Shown here piece after piece: positions 53,982-61,676 of a stretch of DNA of 64,000 bases (position 1 is its first letter; every line of letters begins with the position of its first letter). The notes below the pieces were generated by a model. It was given only the letters and a program-made list of their open reading frames with translations, searched no databases and was not told the origin of the DNA. Position numbers and translations under genes: made by a program. Origin of the DNA: DATEKX01 sp963726785 (GTDB lineage: Bacteria > Acidobacteriota > Blastocatellia > UBA7656); contig CAVSDJ010000009.1 in the NCBI GenBank assembly GCA_963726785.1, forward strand, positions 806,001 through 870,000. The letters are read 5' to 3'.

Positions 53982-55208
53982 ATGTCTAATTCGAATGATC
54001 GCAAATCAAAGCTCTCGCGGCGCGATGTGCTCAAGCTCTCTGGTGGCGCAGCCGCTTTCACTTTTCTAAAGCGTAGCGCCACGGCTTCGCATCTTCCGGC
54101 GTCGAGCTTTGTTGATAACATGAGCCTCGAACGAATCGCCGACCGCGATGCTGACTTGCACCCGCCGTTGCTTGTGGATTTGCAGACACACGTCTGGTGG
54201 CGCGCGGGTGGAATTCAAAAGATGACGCCGCGCGGAGATGCTTTTCTGAAAAGCCTTGCAGGAGCGCGCGCCAACATCATCGGGCGACCAGTGCCCGTAG
54301 CCGACATGGGCCGCGTGATGTTTTTTGAAGACATTTTTTTGCAGAGTAAAACAGACGTGGCTTTTCTCAATAGCTTCGGCATGCGCGCAGCGTTCGATGG
54401 CGTTGATCTATTCCCGCCGCGCGAAGCGGCGTTGATTCGTTCGATGGCCCCTGCTCGCATTCGCGTGCTCGGAACGGTTGATCCGCCCGACGGGAGATCG
54501 GCGGTTGAATCGCTCATCTATCAATGCGAGACGTTGAAGATTGACGGGCTGAAGCTTTACCCGCCGGGGCCGGATATGCGCGGCTGGCGAATGGACGACG
54601 AGAAAAATACTTATCCGCTCTACGAAGTGCTGCGCAAGCACAAGGTGAAAAACATCTGCGTGCACAAAGGTTTTCCCGGCTCATTCCTCGAAGAGTATTG
54701 TCACCCCGCTGACATGACGCGAGCGGCTGCCGATTTTCCTGACCTCAACTTCATAGCATTCCACAGCGCTTACCCATTCGACGCGGAGCTTGCCGAACAG
54801 GCGAAACGCGCAAAGGTGAAAAACATCTATGCCGAACTTGGCACGCTTGCGGCGATCATGCTGCAAGACCCCAAACGTTATGCGCAGTTGATAGGCGGAT
54901 TGCTCGACGGGTTGGGCGAAGACAATATTCTCTGGGGCACGGACACGCCTGTTATTGGCCCGCCTCACTGGCAGATAGAAGCGTTTCAGGCTTTCACCAT
55001 TCCTGACGAAATGATCGAGCGCAACAAGTACCGGCAGCTTACTGCTGAAGTTAAACGAAAGATACTCGGCCAGAATGTGGCGCGACTCTTCAACATTGAC
55101 ATCGCGGCGACACGACGCGCAGTCGAAAATGACCTGCTTTACAAACTGCGCGAAGACGGGAACCCGCTGCCTGTGACGGTCAATATAAATAAACTCAAAA
55201 AGCAATGA
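53982..55208 (+). CDS. Amidohydrolase-2 family protein, Tat-exported
   Basis: 408 residues; ATG follows the previous stop directly, and a GAGGAGG site lies in the end of that gene. Twin-arginine signal KLSRRDVLKLSGGAAAF. TIM-barrel amidohydrolase of the ACMSD type: DLQTHVWWR near the N-terminus (usually HxH), KIDGLKLYPPG, NICVHKGFPG, LNFIAFHSAYPF and ILWGTDTPVIGP with the catalytic Asp. The first motif keeps one His (QTHVWW). Decarboxylase or hydrolase of an unknown aromatic/cyclic substrate. Confidence 0.88.
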   Translation: MSNSNDRKSKLSRRDVLKLSGGAAAFTFLKRSATASHLPASSFVDNMSLERIADRDADLHPPLLVDLQTHVWWRAGGIQKMTPRGDAFLKSLAGARANIIGRPVPVADMGRVMFFEDIFLQSKTDVAFLNSFGMRAAFDGVDLFPPREAALIRSMAPARIRVLGTVDPPDGRSAVESLIYQCETLKIDGLKLYPPGPDMRGWRMDDEKNTYPLYEVLRKHKVKNICVHKGFPGSFLEEYCHPADMTRAAADFPDLNFIAFHSAYPFDAELAEQAKRAKVKNIYAELGTLAAIMLQDPKRYAQLIGGLLDGLGEDNILWGTDTPVIGPPHWQIEAFQAFTIPDEMIERNKYRQLTAEVKRKILGQNVARLFNIDIAATRRAVENDLLYKLREDGNPLPVTVNINKLKKQ

Positions 55209-55224
55209 CGCGATACAGCCAATT

Positions 55225-55740
55225 ATGGAATTGAACCTCGGACATTTCAGCATTCGCAACTGGCGGCGCGGAGATGAACAATCCCTCGTGCGTCATGCCA
55301 ACAATCGAAAGATATGGCTCAACGTGCGTGATCGGTTCCCGCATCCTTACACGCTCGCCGCTGCTAACGAATGGATAAAGAAAGCGACATCTGACCCGAA
55401 GGGAAATGACTTTGCAATAGCAGTAGACGACATTGCAGTTGGCGGCATAAGCATCTTTTTGCAAACGGATATATTTCGCCGCTCGGCTGAGATAGGTTAC
55501 TGGCTCGGAGAAGAGTTCTGGGGGCGAGGCATCGTGACTGAAGCCGTGCGCGCGATGACTGAATACGCTTTCTCTCATTTTGACATCTGCCGAATTTATG
55601 CGGGCGTGTTCGAGTGGAACCCCGCGTCAATGCGCGTGCTTGAAAAGGCCGGGTACGAATTCGAAGGCCGTATGAGAAAGAGTGTCACCAAAGAGGGGCA
55701 GACTATAGACGAATGCATTTACGCGATTGTGCGATTGTAA
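55225..55740 (+). CDS. RimJ/RimL-type GNAT acetyltransferase
   Basis: 171 residues. LGHFSIRNWRRGDEQSLVRHANNRKIWLNVRDRFPHPYTLAAANEWI is the classic start of RimJ/RimL-like proteins, followed by AEIGYWLGEEFWGRGIVTEAVRAMTEYAF (acetyl-CoA site) and NPASMRVLEKAGYEFEGRMRKSVTKEGQ. Probably acetylates a protein N-terminus or small amine. It lies 16 bases after the amidohydrolase gene and ends the 51-56 kb operon-like run. Confidence 0.92.
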   Translation: MELNLGHFSIRNWRRGDEQSLVRHANNRKIWLNVRDRFPHPYTLAAANEWIKKATSDPKGNDFAIAVDDIAVGGISIFLQTDIFRRSAEIGYWLGEEFWGRGIVTEAVRAMTEYAFSHFDICRIYAGVFEWNPASMRVLEKAGYEFEGRMRKSVTKEGQTIDECIYAIVRL

Positions 55741-56038
55741 CGTCTCTCATACTTTACCATAAACTGGCGACGATAAAGTTTGTGCGGCATCCCATACCGA
55801 ATAGTCTCTGTTGGCCGATAATTGTACAGGCTATATTCATCGGCCAAGCTAAAACCCTTCCACGCCCATTTTTCTAGATTAATTGCATACAATCTGCCTT
55901 ATGTTGATTCGCACATCCCGCCTCTATCTTCATTAAAAGGCTTAGAGAAAGCTTGGCATCGGAGTTGCAAAAATAAAAGCAGTAAGGACGAAGCGAGGCG
56001 TTTCAATTGCGTCGTGTATAAGAAAGGGGAAAAGAGAT

Positions 56039-56503
56039 ATGCGTAATAGTTTAAAGAAATCATTTGGTGCGTTGATGATGTGCTGCATGGTGCTTGCTTT
56101 GGCAGCGCCGAGTTTTGCACAGTGGCGTGGTTCCAGTCGCTACAATAGAGGATCTATTGACCGTTTGATTCGTCAGGCAGAAAGTCGCAGCAATCAGTTC
56201 GTAGCAGTGTTTGACCGAGCGCTCGACCGGAGCCGGCTCGAAGGAACCATAAGAGAAGATCGTTTGAATGAACAAGCGGCAGAGCTTGAAAGACAGCTCA
56301 ACGTAGCTCGCGGAGAGCTTAACCGTTCGACTAATCACTGGGCGATACGTTCATCAATCTCAAACGCTATAGAGGTTGGTCAGGCCATCAATACTGTAAT
56401 GCGCAGGCGGAATTTAACGCCTAACGCAGAGCGTCAATGGACGATGCTCAGGTCTGATTTGAACAGACTGGCAATGGCGTATGGCTTGCGCCAGATGCGA
56501 TAA
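56039..56503 (+). CDS. Secreted helical protein, paralogue B
   Basis: 154 residues. Signal peptide (1-27, ALMMCCMVLALAAPSFAQ). Mature blocks SIDRLIRQAESRSNQFVAVFDRALDRS, EDRLNEQAAELERQLNVARGEL and AERQWTMLRSDLNRLAMAYGLR match paralogue A at 35970 in order and spacing. GGGGAAAAGAG precedes the ATG. Function unknown; the pair suggests a small periplasmic family in this organism. The 300 bases upstream hold a 9-base-stem hairpin (TTGGCCGAT...ATCGGCCAA) but no gene. Confidence 0.78.
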   Translation: MRNSLKKSFGALMMCCMVLALAAPSFAQWRGSSRYNRGSIDRLIRQAESRSNQFVAVFDRALDRSRLEGTIREDRLNEQAAELERQLNVARGELNRSTNHWAIRSSISNAIEVGQAINTVMRRRNLTPNAERQWTMLRSDLNRLAMAYGLRQMR

Positions 56504-56526
56504 CAGTTGCGATTAAGTCAAGTGTA

Positions 56527-56568
56527 AGCGTTCGGCAGATTAATCGCCGAACGCTGACATCATTTTTC
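56527..56568 (+). terminator. Terminator after secreted paralogue B
   Basis: AGCGTTCGGC (56527-56536), nine-base loop, GCCGAACGCT (56546-56555), then GACATCATTTTTC. Ten perfect pairs; T-run slightly offset. Starts 24 bases past the stop. Confidence 0.85.
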
Positions 56569-57117
56569 AAAATCCATCCGATCTCACTCCTTCAACTAAT
56601 CCTAAAAAACCATCTGTCAAACTGTTAAAACTCAAACTTATTTATTCAAGGGCGTTTCAACGTCCTTATAAGATTTGGCTTTAGCCAACTATGGCCAAAG
56701 GCTAAAGCCGCGCAAGCAAGCACGCTAAAGCGCGCTATAGAATATCCGCTGATGCTCAACCAGTGCTAAGCACTGGCCTATCTGCCTTTCGGGAAAGCCC
56801 GATGAATCGGGCTGAATAGTTGTCAACACACGACTCGTTCTTTCAACAATGAAAGCTATTTGCTATTGAGCATATTGGATGCGTAGGTCACACGACTGCG
56901 AGCGGCAGCAAGGGGTAGGTTTGCGGAATGAACCCGCTACACTACCGCTCGCGAACTGTCGTCAATGCAAATGCAGAGTACAGAGCATCGCATAACAACA
57001 TTGAATCAGAATCACATCAAAAAATAATGGCGCGTGTTATAACACGCGCCGTTATTTTTTTAGGTTGTATTATTCAGCCACAGCCCTATCAAACGCGCTG
57101 TGACTATGTGAAGCTCT
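56569..57117. repeat. Non-coding region with a mosaic of small palindromes
   Basis: No gene seen. Palindromes: GGCTTTAGCC (56677-56686) with GGCTAAAGCC (56700-56709); CCAGTGCTAAGCACTGG (56760-56776); AGCCCGATGAATCGGGCT (56796-56813); plus CGCTAAAGCGCGC around 56723. Several different elements side by side suggest a landing zone for small repeats or a structured RNA. The bidirectional terminator at 57019-57061 lies near the right edge. Confidence 0.6.
57019..57061. terminator. Bidirectional intrinsic terminator
   Basis: GGCGCGTGTTATAACACGCG CC (57029-57050) is a perfect 22-base palindrome. It is followed by GTTATTTTTTT on the plus strand and by ATTATTTTTT on the minus strand, so either direction has a hairpin plus T-run. 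It ends the minus-strand stress-protein operon (last stop 57118). Confidence 0.88.
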
Positions 57118-57579
57118 TTATCTGAAGAACTCCATTGCGACTTGCGAGAGCGCGCCGACTATCGGTTCGGCTATGCGATTAGTCCGGCTTCGCCCTCCGC
57201 CGAGTGACCCTGCCAGCAACAGGCCGATGCCGATGCCCGCGCCGAACGCGATCAGTGTGAGCTTGCCCGGATTCTCGCGGCCATAAGTCATTGCCTGATC
57301 GTAGGTGTTAGTCAACACTTCGCTCGTCTTGCCATAAGCATCGCCTACGACTTGCTCTGGTCTGATCATAAGCCGTCTGAGCGGTATCCTTGGCGCGTTG
57401 TGTAGCGCTGGCTGCTTGCGCGCCTATATTTCCACTGCTGGTTATGTCCCGCTGCTGGAAGGCGTGTTAGGCGTGTTCCCACTTGGGTTGCTTGTGCGGC
57501 TCTGCGTAGAGCCGGTCGTGCTTGGATTATTGCCCGTCGTTTTTCCGGGTTCGTTTGAGAAATTCTTATTTTGATCCAT
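57118..57579 (-). CDS. Small membrane stress protein, two apparent compensating frameshifts
   Basis: ATG 57579 has GGAGGG six bases upstream and starts a Ser/Thr/Asn/Pro-rich segment (DQNKNFSNEPGKTTGNN). That frame stops at about 57442, but the next frame continues RDITSSGNIGAQAASATQRA and AKDTAQTAYDQTR, and from about 57365 the first frame resumes with VGDAYGKTSEVLTNTYDQAMTYGREN and a membrane helix (LTLIAFGAGIGIGLLLAGSLGG), ending VGALSQVAMEFFR. The pieces join into one logical protein of about 150 residues. If the breaks are real, an 83-residue product from ATG 57369 remains. YtxH/CsbD-like stress context. Confidence 0.6.
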
Positions 57580-57616
57580 GTAACTCCCTCCTTAATGAAT
57601 GATTTTTGCCAACCCT

Positions 57617-58156
57617 CTAGTAACTGCTCGTAGAGGAATGAGACGTTTGAAAATTCGCATCGAAACCTTCGCGCTCGCGCGCATATGTCTGGCTGTTGTC
57701 TGTTTGACGGTTATTGCCCGTTATCGCTGTCAACGCCTTCTGCTTTGCAAAATCAACAGCCGCTTTCGTCATCATTGCGAAGACTGCTGCTTTGACGGTT
57801 TTTCCTGAAACCAGTTTGCGTTTTATCACGTCGCCTGCAACGTCGCTGATGCGGTCGGTTAAATCATCTGCAATATCGGCAACCGCATCCATAATGCGTT
57901 CCTGCGGCGTAGGCTCTCGCTTAAAAATTCCTGAGACCAGAAAACCAACTCCCGCCGCGAGTCCGAGCGCAACAGCCGGATACTCTGCCACGTACTCGCG
58001 CCAGTCGAGCGTCTGATGAATGCGCTCGCCGAGCTTGTCTACGGTCTCCGATATTGTTTCGCGCTTGGCGGCAATGTCCTGGCGAATCTCTCGCGCGCTG
58101 CGCTCATCCATATCATCAGCGCTTCTTTGCGTTGCTAGGTTAGTTCTTTCAGCCAT
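57617..58156 (-). CDS. DUF3618-like membrane protein
   Basis: 179 residues. N-terminal helix REIRQDIAAKRETISETVDKLGERI is the DUF3618 pattern, one membrane helix follows (YPAVALGLAAGVGFLVSGIF), then a cytoplasmic or periplasmic helical region (QERIMDAVADIADDLTDRISDVAGDVIKR) and a polar tail (SSTSSY). It overlaps the Holin-X-like gene by 22 bases, as is common for this pair. Role unknown; these genes are typically induced by stress. Confidence 0.82.
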   Translation of the reverse strand: MAERTNLATQRSADDMDERSAREIRQDIAAKRETISETVDKLGERIHQTLDWREYVAEYPAVALGLAAGVGFLVSGIFKREPTPQERIMDAVADIADDLTDRISDVAGDVIKRKLVSGKTVKAAVFAMMTKAAVDFAKQKALTAITGNNRQTDNSQTYAREREGFDANFQTSHSSTSSY

Positions 58157-58554
58157 TCCTTATCCTCCTCAAGTGTTTCGATGGTCTGTTCAGGCTTGAG
58201 GCTCGTCTGCTTGAGCCGGTTGAGACCCGTGGAAACTACGATGCCTCCGACAATAGCAAGCACGCCCCCGACTATAAGCGCCGCATAGCCCGCATCCATC
58301 AAATGAGCCAGACCGATTACAGCCGCAGCCGTAAGCGCCAGCACTGCTATTAAACCAACCACCGCTCCGACGGCGACTGTTACAACGCCCGAGCGAAAGG
58401 ATTTGGCCTTCTCGCCCATTTCCTGCCGGGCTAAAGCGATCTCGTCGCGCACGAGCGCCGCCGAGTTATTAGCCAGTTGCCCCAGCAGTTCACCGAACGA
58501 TTCACGCGACACGTTCATATCAACTCTTCGATCAAGCTCTGTGCGCGTTTGCAT
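58135..58554 (-). CDS. Holin-X/DUF1469-like membrane protein
   Basis: 139 residues (an inner ATG at 58518 is possible). SFGELLGQLANNSAALVRDEIALARQEMGEKAKSF followed by two membrane helices (VVTVAVGAVVGLIAVLALTAAAVIGL and YAALIVGGVLAIVGGIVVSTGL) is the Phage_holin_3_6 (PF07332-type) pattern. Despite the name, chromosomal members pair with DUF3618 and YtxH genes and are not phage lysis genes. Five bases downstream of the next gene upstream. Confidence 0.85.
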   Translation of the reverse strand: MQTRTELDRRVDMNVSRESFGELLGQLANNSAALVRDEIALARQEMGEKAKSFRSGVVTVAVGAVVGLIAVLALTAAAVIGLAHLMDAGYAALIVGGVLAIVGGIVVSTGLNRLKQTSLKPEQTIETLEEDKEWLKELT

Positions 58555-58559
58555 GAGAG

Positions 58560-58913
58560 CTACCTCCTTCTAAATAGCGCGCCAAGAATCAGCCCGGCAG
58601 CGCCTGCGATAAGAAGGCTGCGAGCCGGATTGCTACGCACCTGGCGTTGAATGTCTGTTTTGATTTGCGACGGGTCAACGTCTCGGACGTAATCGGATGC
58701 GCCTTCGAGCCATCCCGATGCTTGGCTGGCATAACCCGACACATTGGTATTTTGTTCGCCTTTCGCCTTGATCGTCTGGGCAGCGGATTTGAGCTTATCG
58801 GCGACAGTACTCTTGATGCTATCAAACTTAGAACCGCCGCTAAGTGATTGCGGCTCGTTGCTTGATCTGTTCTGAACCGGGGTGAGGCTTTCATTATCGT
58901 TTATCTGATCCAT
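58560..58913 (-). CDS. Small single-helix membrane protein of stress cluster
   Basis: 117 residues from ATG 58913 (AAGGAG six bases upstream; the GTG 58919 is too close). Polar N-terminus, helical FDSIKSTVADKLKSAAQTIKAKG, then VRDVDPSQIKTDIQRQVRSNPARSLLIAGAAGLILGALFRRR, a C-terminal membrane helix with the YqjD/ElaB-like RxNPARSLL motif. YqjD-type proteins bind ribosomes at the membrane in stationary phase; that role is only suggested here. First gene of the four-gene operon. Confidence 0.78.
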   Translation of the reverse strand: MDQINDNESLTPVQNRSSNEPQSLSGGSKFDSIKSTVADKLKSAAQTIKAKGEQNTNVSGYASQASGWLEGASDYVRDVDPSQIKTDIQRQVRSNPARSLLIAGAAGLILGALFRRR

Positions 58914-59329
58914 AAGCACTCCTTACTCGTAATAGATTCTTCGGATTACTACAGCAACCCTAATGAGCAAAGAGCAAAACACATGCCATCTATGAAGCAG
59001 GCCGTGCGGCTCCGGGGCTTACGCAATCTAAATTGCGCTTGCAACCGCTCGGAATGCAGTAATCACGCGGATTTGTAAATCACTGGTCAAGATTGGTGAA
59101 AGAGATGAGCGGACAAAATTGTTCGGACGTACTAACAAGCATGTCCCTTAACCGTGCAGTAGTGTCTTATTAACACTCAGAAGGCCGCAATGTTGATAGA
59201 GATTTGCCTCGTCAGGTGTCTGGTCTGTTCATTGCTCCTTAAAGCATGTGATTGAATGGACGCGATAGACAGTCATCCGAGAAATGATTATCTTTTCCGT
59301 TGAGAAAAAAACGGAAAGGATGAAGAAAA
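58914..59329. other. Intergenic region, divergent promoters, no gene seen
   Basis: 416 bases between the stress-protein operon (minus) and xthA (plus). It should hold both promoters. I could not support any gene, RNA or strong hairpin; only very short open frames occur. Confidence 0.55.
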
Positions 59330-60106
59330 GTGAAACTCGCAACGTGGAATGTCAATTCGATTACTGCGCGTCTGCCTGTGGCGCTCAGATGGCTTACTGA
59401 TGCGCAACCCGATGTGCTCTGTTTGCAGGAGACCAAATGCACGGATGATAAATTTCCCGCCGAAGCATTCGCCGAAGCAGGCTATAAGTCCGAGTCGTTC
59501 GGGCAGCGAACTTACAACGGCGTCGCCATACTTTCGCGCGCCGGATGCAAAGATGTGCAGCGCGGGTTCCCGGACGATACGGCTGATGCTCCGGCGCGGT
59601 TGCTTGCGGCGACTATCGAAGGCGTTCGTGTCGTCAATGTTTACATACCCAATGGCACTTTCGTCGGCTCGGACAAATACGCCTTCAAGCTGGAATGGAT
59701 GAAGCGATTGCGCGAGTTCTTTGATTCTCGTTACAAGACGGGCGAGCAGGTTCTTTTGTGCGGAGACTTCAACGTTGCGCCCGAAGAGATCGACGTGCAT
59801 GACCCGGCGCTATGGGAAGGCAAAGTTTTGTTCAGCGAGCCTGAACGGGCTGCGCTTGATCAGATAAAGCAATGGGGATTCGTTGATGCGTTTCGATTGC
59901 ACAACTCGGAAGGGAAACAGTTTTCATGGTGGGACTATCGCGCAGGAGGGTTCAGGCGCAATCACGGTTTGCGAATAGATCACATATGGACATCAAAGCC
60001 ACTGGCCGAGCGGACGCACGCAGCATTGATAGACAAAGCGCCGCGCGCGTGGGAGCGCCCGTCAGATCACACGCCTGTCATAGTAGAGATAAGAGATGCG
60101 TCGTAG
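59330..60106 (+). CDS. xthA: Exodeoxyribonuclease III
   Basis: 258 residues from GTG 59330 (AAGGA about 10 bases upstream). KLATWNVNSITARLPVAL with catalytic Asn, LCLQETKC with metal-binding Glu, NVYIPNG, LCGDFNVAPEEIDVHDP and the C-terminal LRIDHIWTSKPL and SDHTPVIVEI. AP endonuclease and 3'-5' exonuclease of base-excision repair. Full length. It is followed 38 bases later by an SDR gene. Confidence 0.95.
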   Translation: MKLATWNVNSITARLPVALRWLTDAQPDVLCLQETKCTDDKFPAEAFAEAGYKSESFGQRTYNGVAILSRAGCKDVQRGFPDDTADAPARLLAATIEGVRVVNVYIPNGTFVGSDKYAFKLEWMKRLREFFDSRYKTGEQVLLCGDFNVAPEEIDVHDPALWEGKVLFSEPERAALDQIKQWGFVDAFRLHNSEGKQFSWWDYRAGGFRRNHGLRIDHIWTSKPLAERTHAALIDKAPRAWERPSDHTPVIVEIRDAS

Positions 60107-60144
60107 TAGTCTGAAATTTGAAATTCTCAAAAAAGGAGCGAGCC

Positions 60145-61134
60145 ATGGGAAAGCAGAACAACAACGCATTATTGTTTACGGCAGCAGGTGCGGGAGCCGT
60201 GTTAGCTGCTCGCGCGCTCATTCGTCGTGTGAATCAATATAACTTTCGCAGTCGCGTCGTGCTCATCACGGGCGGCTCACGCGGATTAGGGCTTGTGATG
60301 GCGCGTGAGCTTGCGCGCGAAGGGGCGCATCTTGCGATCTGCGCGCGCGACGAAAGTGAGCTTCAACGCGCATATGAGGATTTGAACTGGCGCACTCGCG
60401 TCTTTCCTGTGCCGTGTGATGTTACTGACCGCGCGCAAGTAGAAGAAATGGTGCGCATGGTCAGGGATCATTACGGTCGCATTGATGTGCTCATCAATAA
60501 CGCGGGCGTAATCGAAGTCGGGCCTGCCGAAGTGATGACGCTTGAGGATTACGAGCGGGCGATGAAGACGCATTTCTGGGGGCCGCTCTACGCGATACTC
60601 GCCGTGTTGCCTGAGATGCGCAGACAGCGCGAAGGGCGCATCGTCAACATCTCATCCATCGGCGGCAAGATAAGCGTGCCTCACCTGTTGCCTTACAGCG
60701 CAAGCAAGTTCGCTCTCGTTGGGCTTTCGGAAGGGTTGCGCGCAGAGCTTCGCAAAGACGGCATTGTCGTTACGACAGTCTGTCCCGGCTTGATGCGAAC
60801 CGGCAGCCCGCGCAATGCGACGTTCAAGGGCCAGCATCGCGCAGAGTACGCATGGTTTGCCATCAGCGATTCACTTCCTGTGACTTCGATGAAAGCCGAA
60901 CGCGCAGCGCGGCAAATCATCCGAGCCACGAAACGCGGCGATGCTGAAGTAGTGCTTTCGATTCAAGCAAAACTCGCAGCCGTATTTCACGGGGTATTCC
61001 CAGGGCTCACGGCTGACATTATGGGCGTGGTCAACGAATTTCTGCCGGAAGCGGGCGGCATAGGCACAGGGAGCGCGAAAGGAAAAGAGAGCGAATCGAA
61101 AATATGCGCCTTCGTGGCTGACGGCTTTGAGTGA
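60145..61134 (+). CDS. Short-chain dehydrogenase, membrane-anchored N-terminus
   Basis: 329 residues; ATG 60145 has AAAGGAG six bases upstream. Residues 9-25 (LFTAAGAGAVLAARALI) form a hydrophobic helix before the Rossmann fold, then VVLITGGSRGLGLVMARELAREGA (NADPH site), NNAGV, catalytic Ser in ISSIGG and Tyr-x3-Lys in YSASK. The C-terminal 70 residues extend beyond the usual SDR end. Oxidoreductase of unknown substrate. Co-oriented with xthA. Confidence 0.9.
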   Translation: MGKQNNNALLFTAAGAGAVLAARALIRRVNQYNFRSRVVLITGGSRGLGLVMARELAREGAHLAICARDESELQRAYEDLNWRTRVFPVPCDVTDRAQVEEMVRMVRDHYGRIDVLINNAGVIEVGPAEVMTLEDYERAMKTHFWGPLYAILAVLPEMRRQREGRIVNISSIGGKISVPHLLPYSASKFALVGLSEGLRAELRKDGIVVTTVCPGLMRTGSPRNATFKGQHRAEYAWFAISDSLPVTSMKAERAARQIIRATKRGDAEVVLSIQAKLAAVFHGVFPGLTADIMGVVNEFLPEAGGIGTGSAKGKESESKICAFVADGFE

Positions 61135-61172
61135 TCGTGCGGCGCAAGAAAACAACGAGATGGCTTGAACCG

Positions 61173-61584
61173 TTATTCAGGAACTGTTGGCCAATCGGCG
61201 CGGCATCCGTCAATCTGGCCGGGTATGCGATGGCCTTCGCCGTCGCGCAACAGTTTGTTGCCGCCGGGCTTTGGCGGATGATAGCGCAATCGCTCGACCG
61301 GTCGCCCATTCACCAGATGCTCTTCGACTATGAGGGGCACGTCGTCCAACGAAATATGAGAGTACCAAACTGCATCGGGATAAACGACGACCATTGGCCC
61401 GTGCCCGCACTGATCTAAACATCCACTGTTGTTGACGCGAACTTTGCCTTTCAAACCTGCTTTAGCTACCAACTCTTTGAATGCCTTATGAATCTCTAAA
61501 GAATTCCCATCAAGCGACGGGACAATAACGACCTGATGTGCAAACGAATACGTGTTTTTCAAATGGCGTTTCGATGTTACTCAT
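61173..61584 (-). CDS. 2Fe-2S thioredoxin-like ferredoxin (one apparent frameshift)
   Basis: The usual start SNIETPFEKHVFVCTSGRYCPVA is encoded from ATG 61584 and then hits TGA; the next frame continues DGNSLEIHKAFKELVAKAGLKGKVRVNNSGCLDQCGHGPMVVVYPDAVWYSH. Dropping one T of GCTTGAT (about 61525) joins them and keeps all four cluster cysteines: C in VCTSG, C in RYCP, and two in SGCLDQCGHGP. About 136 residues. Electron carrier of unknown partner, encoded after eutBC. Confidence 0.82.
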
Positions 61585-61676
61585 AACCTCTAAACCTTCT
61601 ACCGTGGGTTTCACCCACGACTATTAAATATGTCTCCTTCGGAGACTATTTATAATATCTCTATCCGAGAATGAAT

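Noticed and set aside
58135..58554. Prophage, suggested by the holin-like protein
   Set aside because: Chromosomal Holin-X/DUF1469 genes usually sit with DUF3618/YtxH genes, as here. No capsid, tail, integrase or lysis gene is near.
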